From Bacteroidia bacterium (GTDB lineage Bacteria > Bacteroidota > Bacteroidia > Flavobacteriales > Flavobacteriaceae), in NCBI GenBank assembly GCA_030429955.1, contig JAUIGO010000004.1, positions 34,643 through 98,642 of the forward strand: 64,000 nt of DNA. Direction: 5' to 3'. Shown here piece by piece: positions 1-7,835 of this stretch. Below the pieces are notes generated by a model. That model was not told the origin of the DNA, made no database searches, and worked only from the letters and a program-made list of their open reading frames with translations. Position 1 is the first letter of the stretch, and every line of letters begins with the position of its first letter. The translations under genes were made by a program, and so were the position numbers.

Positions 1-1464
1 AAAAGCGTCAATCATTTTGTATTTTGAATCTAAATATTTTTTGGTGATGAATTTCATTGTTTTTTGATGAAACATAATGCCTGCCAGACCTAAGAGTAAA
101 ATAACTGCAATTCCTGTTTCAAAATTGACGAAAAAATTAAGCGCTCCAAAAAGAGCCATGGGCACAATCATTAACGGAATTCCAATTAACCATTGTACTG
201 CTCCTGTACCTTGATAATTGAAGGCTGCACGTTTATCTAGGTCTATTTTTTTTCTATTATAAGAACCACCTAGCATAATCACATGTGAGTTGACACCAAT
301 ATTATAAATGGCTGCTGCAAAATGAGCAATGAGGATTTTCCACCCAAAATACACATAAGGAATGCTGAGCACGAACATAATAATCACACTCATTATCATT
401 AATGTGAACTTAGATTTTAGATATTTTTCATACTTAATATTCTGACTCATTAATAATTTGTAATAACTACTGTCCCAAGCTGGAATAAATTGCCCAAAAT
501 TGATAAGAAAAATTCCTGTAACAAAAATGCCTATGAATACAAACATGAATTCCATTTCTAAATACATTGGCTGCGGATAAAAGAAAAGACCATAAAGCAA
601 TCCTAGAGCAAGCATCCAAAGTGATGATTTTGCGCGTTTGTTTCTGGTAATAAGTTTTAAGTCCAATTGCATGAAAGGTGCAATATCTCCAAACTTTTTA
701 GTCCATTCTAGGCTTGTTGTACTTGCTTCTTGGGTTTTAGCTTTAAGCGAACTGTCTAGAAATAATTTTTCTTTTAAAATCCTGAAGTTGTAAATGTATA
801 AAGCAATAAGAATAGCTATCGGAATTAAAATCATTATTGGATTTGCAATGACCTCTTGTATGGCATTTGCTACTAGTTCTGTAAAAGAAATAATGCCGAA
901 ATGATTGAGTCCGTATAAACTTCCAACTAAAAGTATTATTGGTAAGAATGATAACTCCGTTTCAGAAGAAAGGCTTTCAATGATAAAATTTAAAAAGTTA
1001 TTAATGAGTGTCGTAATCACTATCAACAACATCCAAATTAATATGGTTGAAGTTTCGTAACCTTCACTAATGAGCATAATACCAAAAGGTACAATGGCGA
1101 AAAGAGGTAGAAAATTAAAAAAGGACAGTGCTGATTTTCCTAAAACAAAGTTAACAACAGTTTTACGTTTTATAGGAAGCGTTAAAAGTGGTTTTACACT
1201 CATTACTGGAAGCTTCTGAAAAAAGAAACGCACAAATAAATCGCCGAGAATCCAATAAAACAAAAAGCCATTGAATACAATAAAAGGATCTTGTTCAGGG
1301 AAAAACTTTTTAAGCAAAGGATACATTGCAACTCCCATTAAGAGGAACATAGCCACAAAATAGAGCGCTAAAAAAACCAGTAAGATGTTGAGTAAAATAT
1401 TTTTTTGCCAATAGGATGAACGGAAATATTGTTTCCACTCTAAATTCAAGAAATGTTTAATCAT
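1..1464 (-). CDS. DUF5687 family multi-span membrane protein (3' end cut by window)
   Basis: The reading frame is open from an ATG at 1464 to the window edge, giving 488 residues without a stop, so the C-terminus is missing. The protein is very hydrophobic, with about ten to twelve probable membrane segments, and starts MIKHFLNLEWKQYFRSSYW. This resembles the Bacteroidota DUF5687 family, which is distantly like ABC-2 exporter permeases. Such genes often sit next to an ABC ATPase gene; if there is one here it would lie downstream, outside the window. The gene diverges from the oxidoreductase at 1569. Its substrate and function are unknown. The family call is from recognition of overall sequence, not from a search. 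Confidence 0.72.
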   Translation of the reverse strand, partial: MIKHFLNLEWKQYFRSSYWQKNILLNILLVFLALYFVAMFLLMGVAMYPLLKKFFPEQDPFIVFNGFLFYWILGDLFVRFFFQKLPVMSVKPLLTLPIKRKTVVNFVLGKSALSFFNFLPLFAIVPFGIMLISEGYETSTILIWMLLIVITTLINNFLNFIIESLSSETELSFLPIILLVGSLYGLNHFGIISFTELVANAIQEVIANPIMILIPIAILIALYIYNFRILKEKLFLDSSLKAKTQEASTTSLEWTKKFGDIAPFMQLDLKLITRNKRAKSSLWMLALGLLYGLFFYPQPMYLEMEFMFVFIGIFVTGIFLINFGQFIPAWDSSYYKLLMSQNIKYEKYLKSKFTLMIMSVIIMFVLSIPYVYFGWKILIAHFAAAIYNIGVNSHVIMLGGSYNRKKIDLDKRAAFNYQGTGAVQWLIGIPLMIVPMALFGALNFFVNFETGIAVILLLGLAGIMFHQKTMKFITKKYLDSKYKMIDAF

Positions 1465-1545
1465 GTTTTGGTTGTGTTTAATGTATTTGTTGTATTAAGG
1501 TTCATTTTGTTACAGCTAAATTTAACTTTTAACTTTTATGTTCCT

Positions 1546-1553
1546 TATTTTTG
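1546..1553 (+). promoter_or_regulatory. Putative -7 box (TATTTTTG)
   Basis: This matches the Bacteroidota -7 consensus TAnnTTTG exactly and lies 15 nt before the chosen ATG at 1569. No clear TTG -33 box is present at the usual spacing, so the call rests on one box in AT-rich DNA. Confidence 0.35.
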
Positions 1554-1568
1554 CTCAAAATTTATGTA

Positions 1569-2627
1569 ATGTCACAATTTCACAAACTTACTATAAAAGA
1601 TATCAAAAAAGAAACTGATAATGCTGTCAGTATTTCTCTTAACGTTCCTGAAAGCCTGAAAGATACATTTCGTTTTAAGGCAGGACAATATTTAACGTTT
1701 AAAGTTACTTTAAATGGCGAAGAAATTCGTCGTGATTATTCCATTTGTACCTCACCAAATAGTGGTGATCTTAAAGTTGCTGTAAAAGCAGTTGATGGAG
1801 GTTTATTCTCCATTTATGCAAACACAGAATTAAGCATTGGTGACACTATTGACGTTGCTCCACCAAATGGACGTTTTATTTTTGAGCCTCAAAACAACAC
1901 CTCAAGAACAATTGCTGCATTTGCTGCAGGAAGTGGTATTACACCAATTCTTGGTATTGCCAAAACGGTTTTAGAGGAAGAGCCTCAAAGCAGTTTTATT
2001 CTCACTTACGGCAATAAAACACCAAACGATGTGATTTTTTATGACGAAATAGCGCAACTTCAACAACGTTATCCAGAACGATTTAATTTGCAAATGGTTT
2101 ACAGTCAAGCTGACGAAGACAACAGCCTTTTTGGAAGGATTGATAAAAGCACAGTAAATTTTGTGCTGAAAAACAAGTTCAGCCACTTGAAGGTATCTCA
2201 ATTTTATATCTGTGGTCCTGAAGAAATGATACATATTGTTAAGGACACATTGATAGAAAATGGTACTTCAGAAGATCAAATTTTTTATGAATTATTTACA
2301 GTACCTGTCAATCAATCTGTTGAAATAGATTCGTCTACTATTGATGGCAACACAAAGGTAACTGTTATGGTTGATGATGAAGAAACCACCTTTTTAATGC
2401 CACAAACCAAAAGTATACTTGAGGCAGCACTTTCTGAAAACATAGATGCACCTTACTCTTGTCAAGGTGGAATTTGCAGTAGCTGTTTGGCTAGACTAAA
2501 GGAAGGTGAGGCCACAATGCGCCAGAACAACATTCTTACAGATAGCGAATTGGCAGAAGGATTGATTTTAACTTGCCAAGCGCATCCAACAACTTCAGTG
2601 GTTTATGTTGATTATGATGATATATAG
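1569..2627 (+). CDS. Ferredoxin-type FAD/NAD(P)H oxidoreductase with C-terminal 2Fe-2S domain (PaaE-like)
   Basis: This 352-residue electron-transfer protein passes electrons from NAD(P)H through FAD to a plant-type 2Fe-2S cluster. An FAD-binding domain comes first (RDYS near residue 55), then an NAD-binding domain (AAGSGITP near 120), then a ferredoxin domain whose Cys-x4-Cys-x2-Cys plus distal Cys binds the cluster (residues about 298-340). This is the layout of PaaE of phenylacetyl-CoA epoxidase, but no paaABCD genes lie nearby, so a general reductase role (for example for a desaturase or hydroxylase) is equally likely. The ATG at 1569 is preferred over a TTG 18 nt upstream, because that TTG lies inside the probable -7 box. 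Confidence 0.8.
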   Translation: MSQFHKLTIKDIKKETDNAVSISLNVPESLKDTFRFKAGQYLTFKVTLNGEEIRRDYSICTSPNSGDLKVAVKAVDGGLFSIYANTELSIGDTIDVAPPNGRFIFEPQNNTSRTIAAFAAGSGITPILGIAKTVLEEEPQSSFILTYGNKTPNDVIFYDEIAQLQQRYPERFNLQMVYSQADEDNSLFGRIDKSTVNFVLKNKFSHLKVSQFYICGPEEMIHIVKDTLIENGTSEDQIFYELFTVPVNQSVEIDSSTIDGNTKVTVMVDDEETTFLMPQTKSILEAALSENIDAPYSCQGGICSSCLARLKEGEATMRQNNILTDSELAEGLILTCQAHPTTSVVYVDYDDI

Positions 2628-2804
2628 AATAGTGTATTTCATCTGAAAAAAAATACATATTATCTTTTAAATACGCTTTTCATCGAATACTATAAAATAT
2701 TTCTTACAAAAAATTATCATAGCAAACGAATAAAGATTAGTTTAGTATTTAAGCAAGACGTTAGTTATTTTTAAGGATTATCTATGTCTATTAAACGTTT
2801 TGTG
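2628..2804. other. Intergenic region without a recognisable gene
   Basis: About 180 AT-rich nucleotides lie between the oxidoreductase stop and a strong plus-strand terminator hairpin. The long gap could be a 3' UTR or could carry a small RNA that ends at the hairpin. No promoter of consensus quality and no convincing ORF was seen. Confidence 0.4.
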
Positions 2805-2831
2805 AGCCTCGTTTTTAACGAGGCTTTTTTT
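2805..2831 (+). terminator. Rho-independent terminator
   Basis: A perfect 9-bp stem (AGCCTCGTT / AACGAGGCT) closes a TTT loop and is followed by a run of T residues. It is oriented for plus-strand transcription, so it would end the oxidoreductase transcript about 180 nt after its stop. On the minus strand the hairpin lacks a U-run. Confidence 0.8.
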
Positions 2832-2840
2832 ATTGAAGAA

Positions 2841-4403
2841 CTAAATGGTTTTAAGTATAAACTGAAAGGCTTCCTTTCTGTTATTAACATCTAATTTACT
2901 ATAAGCATTTCGTAAATGAAATTTTACTGTGCTTACGGTTATAAAAAGTTGTTTTGCGACTTCTGTATTAGTTTTACCTGCAATACAAAACCTTAATGTT
3001 TCAAATTCCCTTTCTGTGAGTGGTGTGTGTAATTTTTTGTTTAATTCAATTATATCTAATTCTACAGCTAATTCCGACGGACTACTATGTAACTCCATAA
3101 AGCGTTTTTGTAAGGCTTCAACCTGCAAGGCTTGTGCTTCTCGTTCGGCTTTAAGTTTTCTTTGACGCGATGTGAAAATTAACGAAAGAATAACTATTAC
3201 AGCTAAAGCTCCTACTCCTAACGCAATTTGAGCATTTCTGGCTTCGGCTAAATTGGCATCTTTCAATTGACTCTCAAAGGTTAATTTCTGAATTTCCTTT
3301 TCCTTTTTGGTGGTTTCATACTTGGTTTCCAAATCAGCCACACGCGTTTTTACTTCAACACTATTTAATGAATCGCTTAAGCTAATGTAGGCGTTTCTAT
3401 AGTCTAAAGCTTGTTTGGTTTGTTTGTTCTGTAAAGCAGTTTTATATAACACATCATAGGCTCCTTTTTCACTATCGGCAAAACCATTATTTTTTGCATA
3501 CGCTAATGCATCCTCTGCATAATTTCTGGACTCTGTAATTTGTGATTGAGCCAACTTAATGTTTGCCATGGCTAATAATGTAGAAATGTATTCTTCTTGT
3601 TGACCTAAATCTTTAGCTATATCATGTGCTGTATTGTAATGACTAAAGGCCTTTGCTAATTCGCCTTTCTTTTCAAAATTTTTACCAAGACCAATCTCGG
3701 CATGAACTAACATGGCTGTATTGTTTAAGTTCTTAAAAAATAGTCGTGCTTCACTTAAATGATGAATACCATCATCTAATTGGTCTGTAGTATTATAAAT
3801 CATTGCCAAACGCAAATGGTTTAAAGCAATATCAGTGGTGTCTTTTATGGTTTCAGATAACGCCAAACACTTTTTAGTGGTTTCCAAAGCTTTGTCCAAT
3901 TGACCTAACTGAAAATAAATGCCTCCCAAATTGCCATAGGTTTTACTTAACACATCATTAAGCCTATCATCATTTTTGCCTTCTGCCAATTTCATAACAT
4001 CTTGATAAGCTGATAAAGAGGCTTCATATTCAGCTTTTCCCATATACACTAAACCTCTTGTGTTATTAATCATTGCCAATATAAAATCAGACCGTGTAGT
4101 ATTGGCAAATTTTTCGGCTTTATTTAAATACCAAAACGACGAATCTGCCTGATTTAATTGCCCATAAGCAATCCCTAAATTTAAGTAGTAATGTCCCTGA
4201 AGTGAATCATTTGTTTGCGATACTATATCTTGTAATTCCAAGAGATTTTTAATCCCATCGTTTGGATTGTCTGTGGTTTCAAAAGTTTTTAGAGCCTGTT
4301 CTACTTGTTTTTGATTGTTTTGCGAAAACGTAAATACGGAAAAACTCAATAGCAGAATACATGTAATATTTTTTAAAACATAATTTGAAAGTAGAAGCGT
4401 CAT
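2841..4403 (-). CDS. Membrane-anchored TPR protein with C-terminal LuxR-type HTH
   Basis: This 520-residue regulator begins with a signal-like hydrophobic segment (to about residue 28). About 300 residues of tetratricopeptide repeats follow, then a charged coiled coil (about 350-395), one transmembrane helix (ALGVGALAVIVILSLIF, about 396-414) and a LuxR/GerE helix-turn-helix (from LTEREFETLRF near 460 to the end). The layout puts the TPRs outside the cytoplasm and the DNA-binding domain inside, a form common in Flavobacteriia. The ligand and targets are unknown. The T9SS cargo gene and the tail-fibre-like gene lie just upstream on the same strand and might be related, but they are separated by repeats rather than overlapped. 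Confidence 0.85.
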   Translation of the reverse strand: MTLLLSNYVLKNITCILLLSFSVFTFSQNNQKQVEQALKTFETTDNPNDGIKNLLELQDIVSQTNDSLQGHYYLNLGIAYGQLNQADSSFWYLNKAEKFANTTRSDFILAMINNTRGLVYMGKAEYEASLSAYQDVMKLAEGKNDDRLNDVLSKTYGNLGGIYFQLGQLDKALETTKKCLALSETIKDTTDIALNHLRLAMIYNTTDQLDDGIHHLSEARLFFKNLNNTAMLVHAEIGLGKNFEKKGELAKAFSHYNTAHDIAKDLGQQEEYISTLLAMANIKLAQSQITESRNYAEDALAYAKNNGFADSEKGAYDVLYKTALQNKQTKQALDYRNAYISLSDSLNSVEVKTRVADLETKYETTKKEKEIQKLTFESQLKDANLAEARNAQIALGVGALAVIVILSLIFTSRQRKLKAEREAQALQVEALQKRFMELHSSPSELAVELDIIELNKKLHTPLTEREFETLRFCIAGKTNTEVAKQLFITVSTVKFHLRNAYSKLDVNNRKEAFQFILKTI

Positions 4404-4456
4404 TTGGTTGGGTTTTAGGTAACATCATGTTATTCAACCCAATAAATATAATAAAA

Positions 4457-4508
4457 AACGAAGCAATCTAGTAAGTTGAATTGCTATTAACCTAAAGATT
4501 ACTTCGTT
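4457..4508. repeat. Inverted repeat containing the 'aacgaagcaatct' module
   Basis: Arm AACGAAGCAATCT (4457-4469) faces AGATTACTTCGTT (4496-4508) with one mismatch and is followed by cctcgtaatacgag. The same aacgaagcaatctg word occurs in the larger palindrome at 7716-7805, so both appear to belong to one dispersed intergenic palindrome family. It lies between the regulator and the T9SS cargo gene. Confidence 0.6.
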
Positions 4509-4529
4509 GTGCCTCGTAATACGAGAGCA

Positions 4530-4988
4530 TTATTTTACCACCAAACGTTTTATGGTATGGTTTGTTTCTGTGCTTATCCTAACAAAATAAACACCAGCAG
4601 CTAAATGGTTCACGTTCATTTGTTCTGCATCGGTTTTAGCAATTTGTTTTCCAGACACATCGTAAAGTGTGAGTTGTGTTATGGGTAACGAACTGGATAC
4701 ATAAAACACAGTTTCTGCTGGATTTGGGTACAACTGTATTTTATTTTCTGTAGGATTTACTTCGGCAATATTTAAGGTTTCTCCGAAGTTTGAATGGATA
4801 AATCCTTCGGACAGTAAAATGTTTCCAGCATTCAATTCTTGTATGTTTACTTCGCCAATGGTGTAAAGCAAAGTTACGTTTCCGTTGGTTGTACTTGCGC
4901 CTCCATTGTCTATGGAAAATTTTTGGATGGTTTGGGCTTGGGTTTGTAAACAAGATAAACCAATAATTAATGATAGTATGTGTTTCAT
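4530..4988 (-). CDS. Small secreted protein with type IX secretion sorting domain
   Basis: This 152-residue protein has a Sec signal peptide (MKHILSLIIGLSCLQTQAQ) and a short beta-rich body. The C-terminal T9SS type A sorting domain occupies about the last 70 residues: LYPNPAETVFYVSS, then LYDVSGKQI, then AAGVYFVRI, ending KRLVVK. Such proteins cross the outer membrane by the gliding-associated type IX system, which removes the sorting domain. The body before the domain (GEVNIQELNAGNILLSEGFIH) is a common flavobacterial motif of unknown role. No T9SS core genes are in the window. Confidence 0.88.
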   Translation of the reverse strand: MKHILSLIIGLSCLQTQAQTIQKFSIDNGGASTTNGNVTLLYTIGEVNIQELNAGNILLSEGFIHSNFGETLNIAEVNPTENKIQLYPNPAETVFYVSSSLPITQLTLYDVSGKQIAKTDAEQMNVNHLAAGVYFVRISTETNHTIKRLVVK

Positions 4989-5054
4989 TTTTCTTTATTT
5001 TTTAATAGTTAGGCAATACTTTTTCCATTGATGAAAAAGTATTCAAAAAATCTA

Positions 5055-5190
5055 GACTTACTAAAGTTGCTCGAAATTTTACATTTGACTCCTAAACCTT
5101 CTGACCTTTTCAGCCAAAGCTGAATTCGAACAAGCAGAAGCTTTTTAACGGATTCTTCATTTCAAATTTTACGACCAACTTTAGTAGGTC
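5055..5190. repeat. 136-bp element with 15-bp inverted terminal arms
   Basis: GACTTACTAAAGTTG (5055-5069) faces CAACTTTAGTAGGTC (5176-5190) with one mismatch, and AAATTTTAC is present near both arms. The interior shows no gene, only a 17-codon minus-strand fragment. It fills most of the 301-nt gap between 4989 and 5289. It looks like a dispersed non-coding repeat, but the window holds a single copy, so the family cannot be proven here. Confidence 0.5.
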
Positions 5191-5220
5191 AATTTCAATG
5201 AATAAGATTTCTTTGCTTTG

Positions 5221-5279
5221 ACTTCGACACTTCGACTACGCTCAGTGCAGGCGAGCTCAGTCTGACAGCTCACAATGAC
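5221..5279. repeat. Second repeat-like block ending in 'caatgac'
   Basis: This block with repeated cttcga and gctcag words sits just outside the tail-fibre-like gene and ends in cacaatgacgtta, almost the same end as the block at 7825-7837 (cgcaatgacgtta). It is probably a degenerate member of the intergenic palindrome set and has no coding potential. Confidence 0.35.
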
Positions 5280-5289
5280 GTTACTATCT

Positions 5290-7572
5290 TTATTTATTAT
5301 TAGTAATTAACTGATTTACCAAAACCTTTAATTCGGCGACATCATTTTCAAGTTGTCCTAATTGCGACTGTTTGCTGTTTACTGTGGTCTGCAAACTTTC
5401 TATAATCTCTTGTTGCTCTTGTATGGCATTGATTAATACTGGAATCAATTCGGTGTAGCTCACGCTTAAGGTGTTGTTTTCGTTATTGGCAGTGTGTACC
5501 AGTTCAGACATAATGGGTTGTACTTCTTGAGCAATTAAGCCCAACGATTTGTGGGTTTGCTCACCACGGTTTTTCCAGTAGTATTGTTTGGGTGCCAATT
5601 GCAAGACTTCGGTTAAACCATATTGCAGGGTTTCTATATCGCGTTTTAACCTACGGTCGCTACTGTGCACCACAGCACCACCAGCATAGACATCGCCACC
5701 ATCGTTTTGTAAAAAGATAGGTGAAGCCGCACCATTGTTTCTGCCCATAATCTCGTTATTGTCTATTACCATATTAACACCTGTAACATCACCCAAAACC
5801 ATATACCCAGAGGTGTTGGTATAAGAGGCATCTGTACCACCTGTAATATGTAATTTGGTGGTTGGTGTGTTGGTGGTAATACCCATATTACCATTTTTAA
5901 GTACAGTTAACGCATTTTGTCTAGTAGTAGAGTTTCCATTCCCAACTTCAAACAAAGGGTCTGTAGCTACCCAAGATGTTGGACTACCACCTCCAATGTT
6001 ATACTTTCCAATAGCTGTTGATATTTGCGCTTCTGCTTTTGTATTGTTTCCCATTGCTGTTGAGACAGCACCAGATGCTAATGTGCTACTTCCCATAGCT
6101 GTAGAAGAACTGCTTGATGCCATTGTATCAGATCCCATAGCTGTAGACTGAAAACCAGAAGCTGTTGTACTATATCCCATTGCTGTAGAAGTATCAGTAG
6201 AAGCTGTTGTATTATACCCCATTGCTATTGATGCATATCCTGATGCTTCTGTACTATCTCCCATTGCTGTTGAACGATTACCTGATGCTACAGTGCCATA
6301 TCCCATTGCTGTAGAACTTGCTCCTGATGCGGTTGTATAACTTCCCGTTGCTGTTGAATAGCTTCCTGAAGCTTCCGTATTATACCCCATTGCTGTTGAA
6401 CGATTACCTGATGCGGTTGTAACACTTCCCAAGGCTGTGGCATTCTCACCTGATGCTTCAGTTGCATAGCCCATAGCAGTAGAAACGTATCCTGATGCTG
6501 TTGTTTCTAGACCGCTTACAAAAGAAAAATCTCCAGAAGCTCCAGAGCCTACACTTGTAAAGGAACTATAAGATAAATTAACTGCATTATTTCCTATATT
6601 GTCATAAAAATCTGGATTTCTCCCTATTAAGCGCCAACCTACGCCATTGCCTTCGTCTATAGCTTCCAAGCCTGTGGCAACCACTGCTGTGTTTTCTAAA
6701 TACTCTTTGGTAATCAAAGCTTTGGGGTCGGTTATTTCAGCTATATCAAAACTGGGTGCTGTAACGGTTCCGTTTTTTAAAATGGTTAAGGCGTTAGATG
6801 GTGTACCTCCTATACCATTGCCTACTTCCAAAAGTGGGTCGGTTTGTATCCAAGCTGTTGGGTTGCCACCACCTACGTTGCGCTGCCCCAAAGCCAAAGC
6901 CGCATAAGCATCGGCAGAGGTAATATAACCAAAAGCCGTGGCATAATCGGCAGACGCTGTATTACCATAATTATTTGCCATAGCATAACGTCCAGAAGCC
7001 AAGACTTGGCGTCCAGAGGCAAAGGCATAATCGCCAGTAGCACCAGAGTCGCCAGTGGTGTTGCTTTGGCTAACATCTACAGCTTCAAGCCCTATGTTTC
7101 CAAAATAACTGGGGTTTCTACCTACCAAACGGTAGCCTGTGCCATTGCCTTCGTCCAAGGTTTCCAGTCCGTTTACATTGGCTGCTGTGGTTGCGGTTTC
7201 GGCTTGTTTGGCATAAGGCACTGCCATAAACTGTGTGGTACCCATATCGGTAAGTCCGCCACCTGTGTTTATCTGTACGTTTAGGTAGTGGTCGTCTGTT
7301 GCCCAATCTATGGCATTAAAGGTTCCCGAAATGGGTGTGCCATTACCAATGTTTACCATAACAATGCCATTGGCATCGGTTGTTGGTGCGTGACTTTCTT
7401 GATAGACATTGGTTTGTCCTGCGCCTTGTAAGATGGTGAATTGGATGGTGATTAAATCGTTGGCAACCACGTTGCCAGAACCATCTTTAATCAGGGCTTT
7501 GTAATTAATACCTTGTTGTGCGAACGTGATTCCTGACATAAGGAACACGAGCGTGAAAATTAATTTTCTCAT
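5290..7572 (-). CDS. Secreted tail-fibre-like protein with YadA-type head repeats and S74 autochaperone
   Basis: This 760-residue protein has a signal peptide (to FAQ, residue 19) and an N-terminal beta domain. Two related modules each begin with an LExxDEGNGxGxRLxGRNP motif (residues 136 and 302). The second carries twelve exact 14-residue repeats (TxASGxxSTAMGxx, residues 357-524), like the head repeats of trimeric adhesins. The C-terminus (638-730) is a peptidase S74 intramolecular chaperone with the SSDRRLKRDI motif, followed by a coiled coil. S74 domains trimerise their fibre and then cleave just before the Ser-Asp. I infer a trimeric surface fibre. No T9SS sorting domain is visible, so the route across the outer membrane is unclear. 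Confidence 0.85.
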   Translation of the reverse strand: MRKLIFTLVFLMSGITFAQQGINYKALIKDGSGNVVANDLITIQFTILQGAGQTNVYQESHAPTTDANGIVMVNIGNGTPISGTFNAIDWATDDHYLNVQINTGGGLTDMGTTQFMAVPYAKQAETATTAANVNGLETLDEGNGTGYRLVGRNPSYFGNIGLEAVDVSQSNTTGDSGATGDYAFASGRQVLASGRYAMANNYGNTASADYATAFGYITSADAYAALALGQRNVGGGNPTAWIQTDPLLEVGNGIGGTPSNALTILKNGTVTAPSFDIAEITDPKALITKEYLENTAVVATGLEAIDEGNGVGWRLIGRNPDFYDNIGNNAVNLSYSSFTSVGSGASGDFSFVSGLETTASGYVSTAMGYATEASGENATALGSVTTASGNRSTAMGYNTEASGSYSTATGSYTTASGASSTAMGYGTVASGNRSTAMGDSTEASGYASIAMGYNTTASTDTSTAMGYSTTASGFQSTAMGSDTMASSSSSTAMGSSTLASGAVSTAMGNNTKAEAQISTAIGKYNIGGGSPTSWVATDPLFEVGNGNSTTRQNALTVLKNGNMGITTNTPTTKLHITGGTDASYTNTSGYMVLGDVTGVNMVIDNNEIMGRNNGAASPIFLQNDGGDVYAGGAVVHSSDRRLKRDIETLQYGLTEVLQLAPKQYYWKNRGEQTHKSLGLIAQEVQPIMSELVHTANNENNTLSVSYTELIPVLINAIQEQQEIIESLQTTVNSKQSQLGQLENDVAELKVLVNQLITNNK
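6001..6504 (-). repeat. Twelve in-frame 42-bp tandem repeats
   Basis: These 504 bp encode residues 357-524 of the tail-fibre-like protein as twelve consecutive 14-residue units without any length change. Units differ mostly at three or four variable positions. Such an array can expand or contract in 42-bp steps and keep the frame. Confidence 0.85.
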
Positions 7573-7715
7573 TGTGATTCATTTTTAGGTTAATAGCGTT
7601 TTAAAAATTCTATGCTGAAACTACCTAAAATGAACTTTTTAGCACCTAACCTTATGGGATAGGATTTTAAAAATAATTTTTATGTCATTGATTTTTAAGT
7701 ATTTAAAAAATAGAT

Positions 7716-7834
7716 GTCATTGCGAGTGTAACGAAGCAATCTGTTAATTTGCAGCTCAAATTTTACAGATTGCCACGTCGCTCGTACCTCGCTTCTCGCA
7801 ATGACAAGCGTGAAAAAGATCATTTCGCAATGAC
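7716..7834. repeat. Large nested palindrome, 'gtcattgcgag ... ctcgcaatgac'
   Basis: The outer arms GTCATTGCGAG (7716-7726) and CTCGCAATGAC (7795-7805) are perfect inverses. Inner arms GCAATCTGT (7736-7744) and ACAGATTGC (7765-7773) are also perfect. A further half site, tcgcaatgac, follows at 7825-7834, directly before the stop of the GT9 gene. This fits a REP-like mobile palindrome between the tail-fibre-like gene and the LPS gene. It may also act as a transcript-end hairpin for the GT9 gene. Confidence 0.7.
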
Positions 7835-7835
7835 G

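Noticed and set aside
1569..2627. Naming the oxidoreductase paaE outright
   Set aside because: No phenylacetate epoxidase genes are nearby, and orphan reductases of this layout have other roles.
5855..6151. 98-codon plus-strand open frame opposite the fibre gene
   Set aside because: Antisense of the 14-residue repeats; its regularity comes from the real gene.
6001..6504. Regular 42-bp repeats that might look like a CRISPR array
   Set aside because: The units are contiguous with no spacers, stay in frame, and encode a 14-residue protein repeat.
6844..7284. 146-codon plus-strand open frame opposite the fibre gene
   Set aside because: It is a shadow of the repeat-rich minus-strand coding sequence, with no ribosome site or family resemblance.
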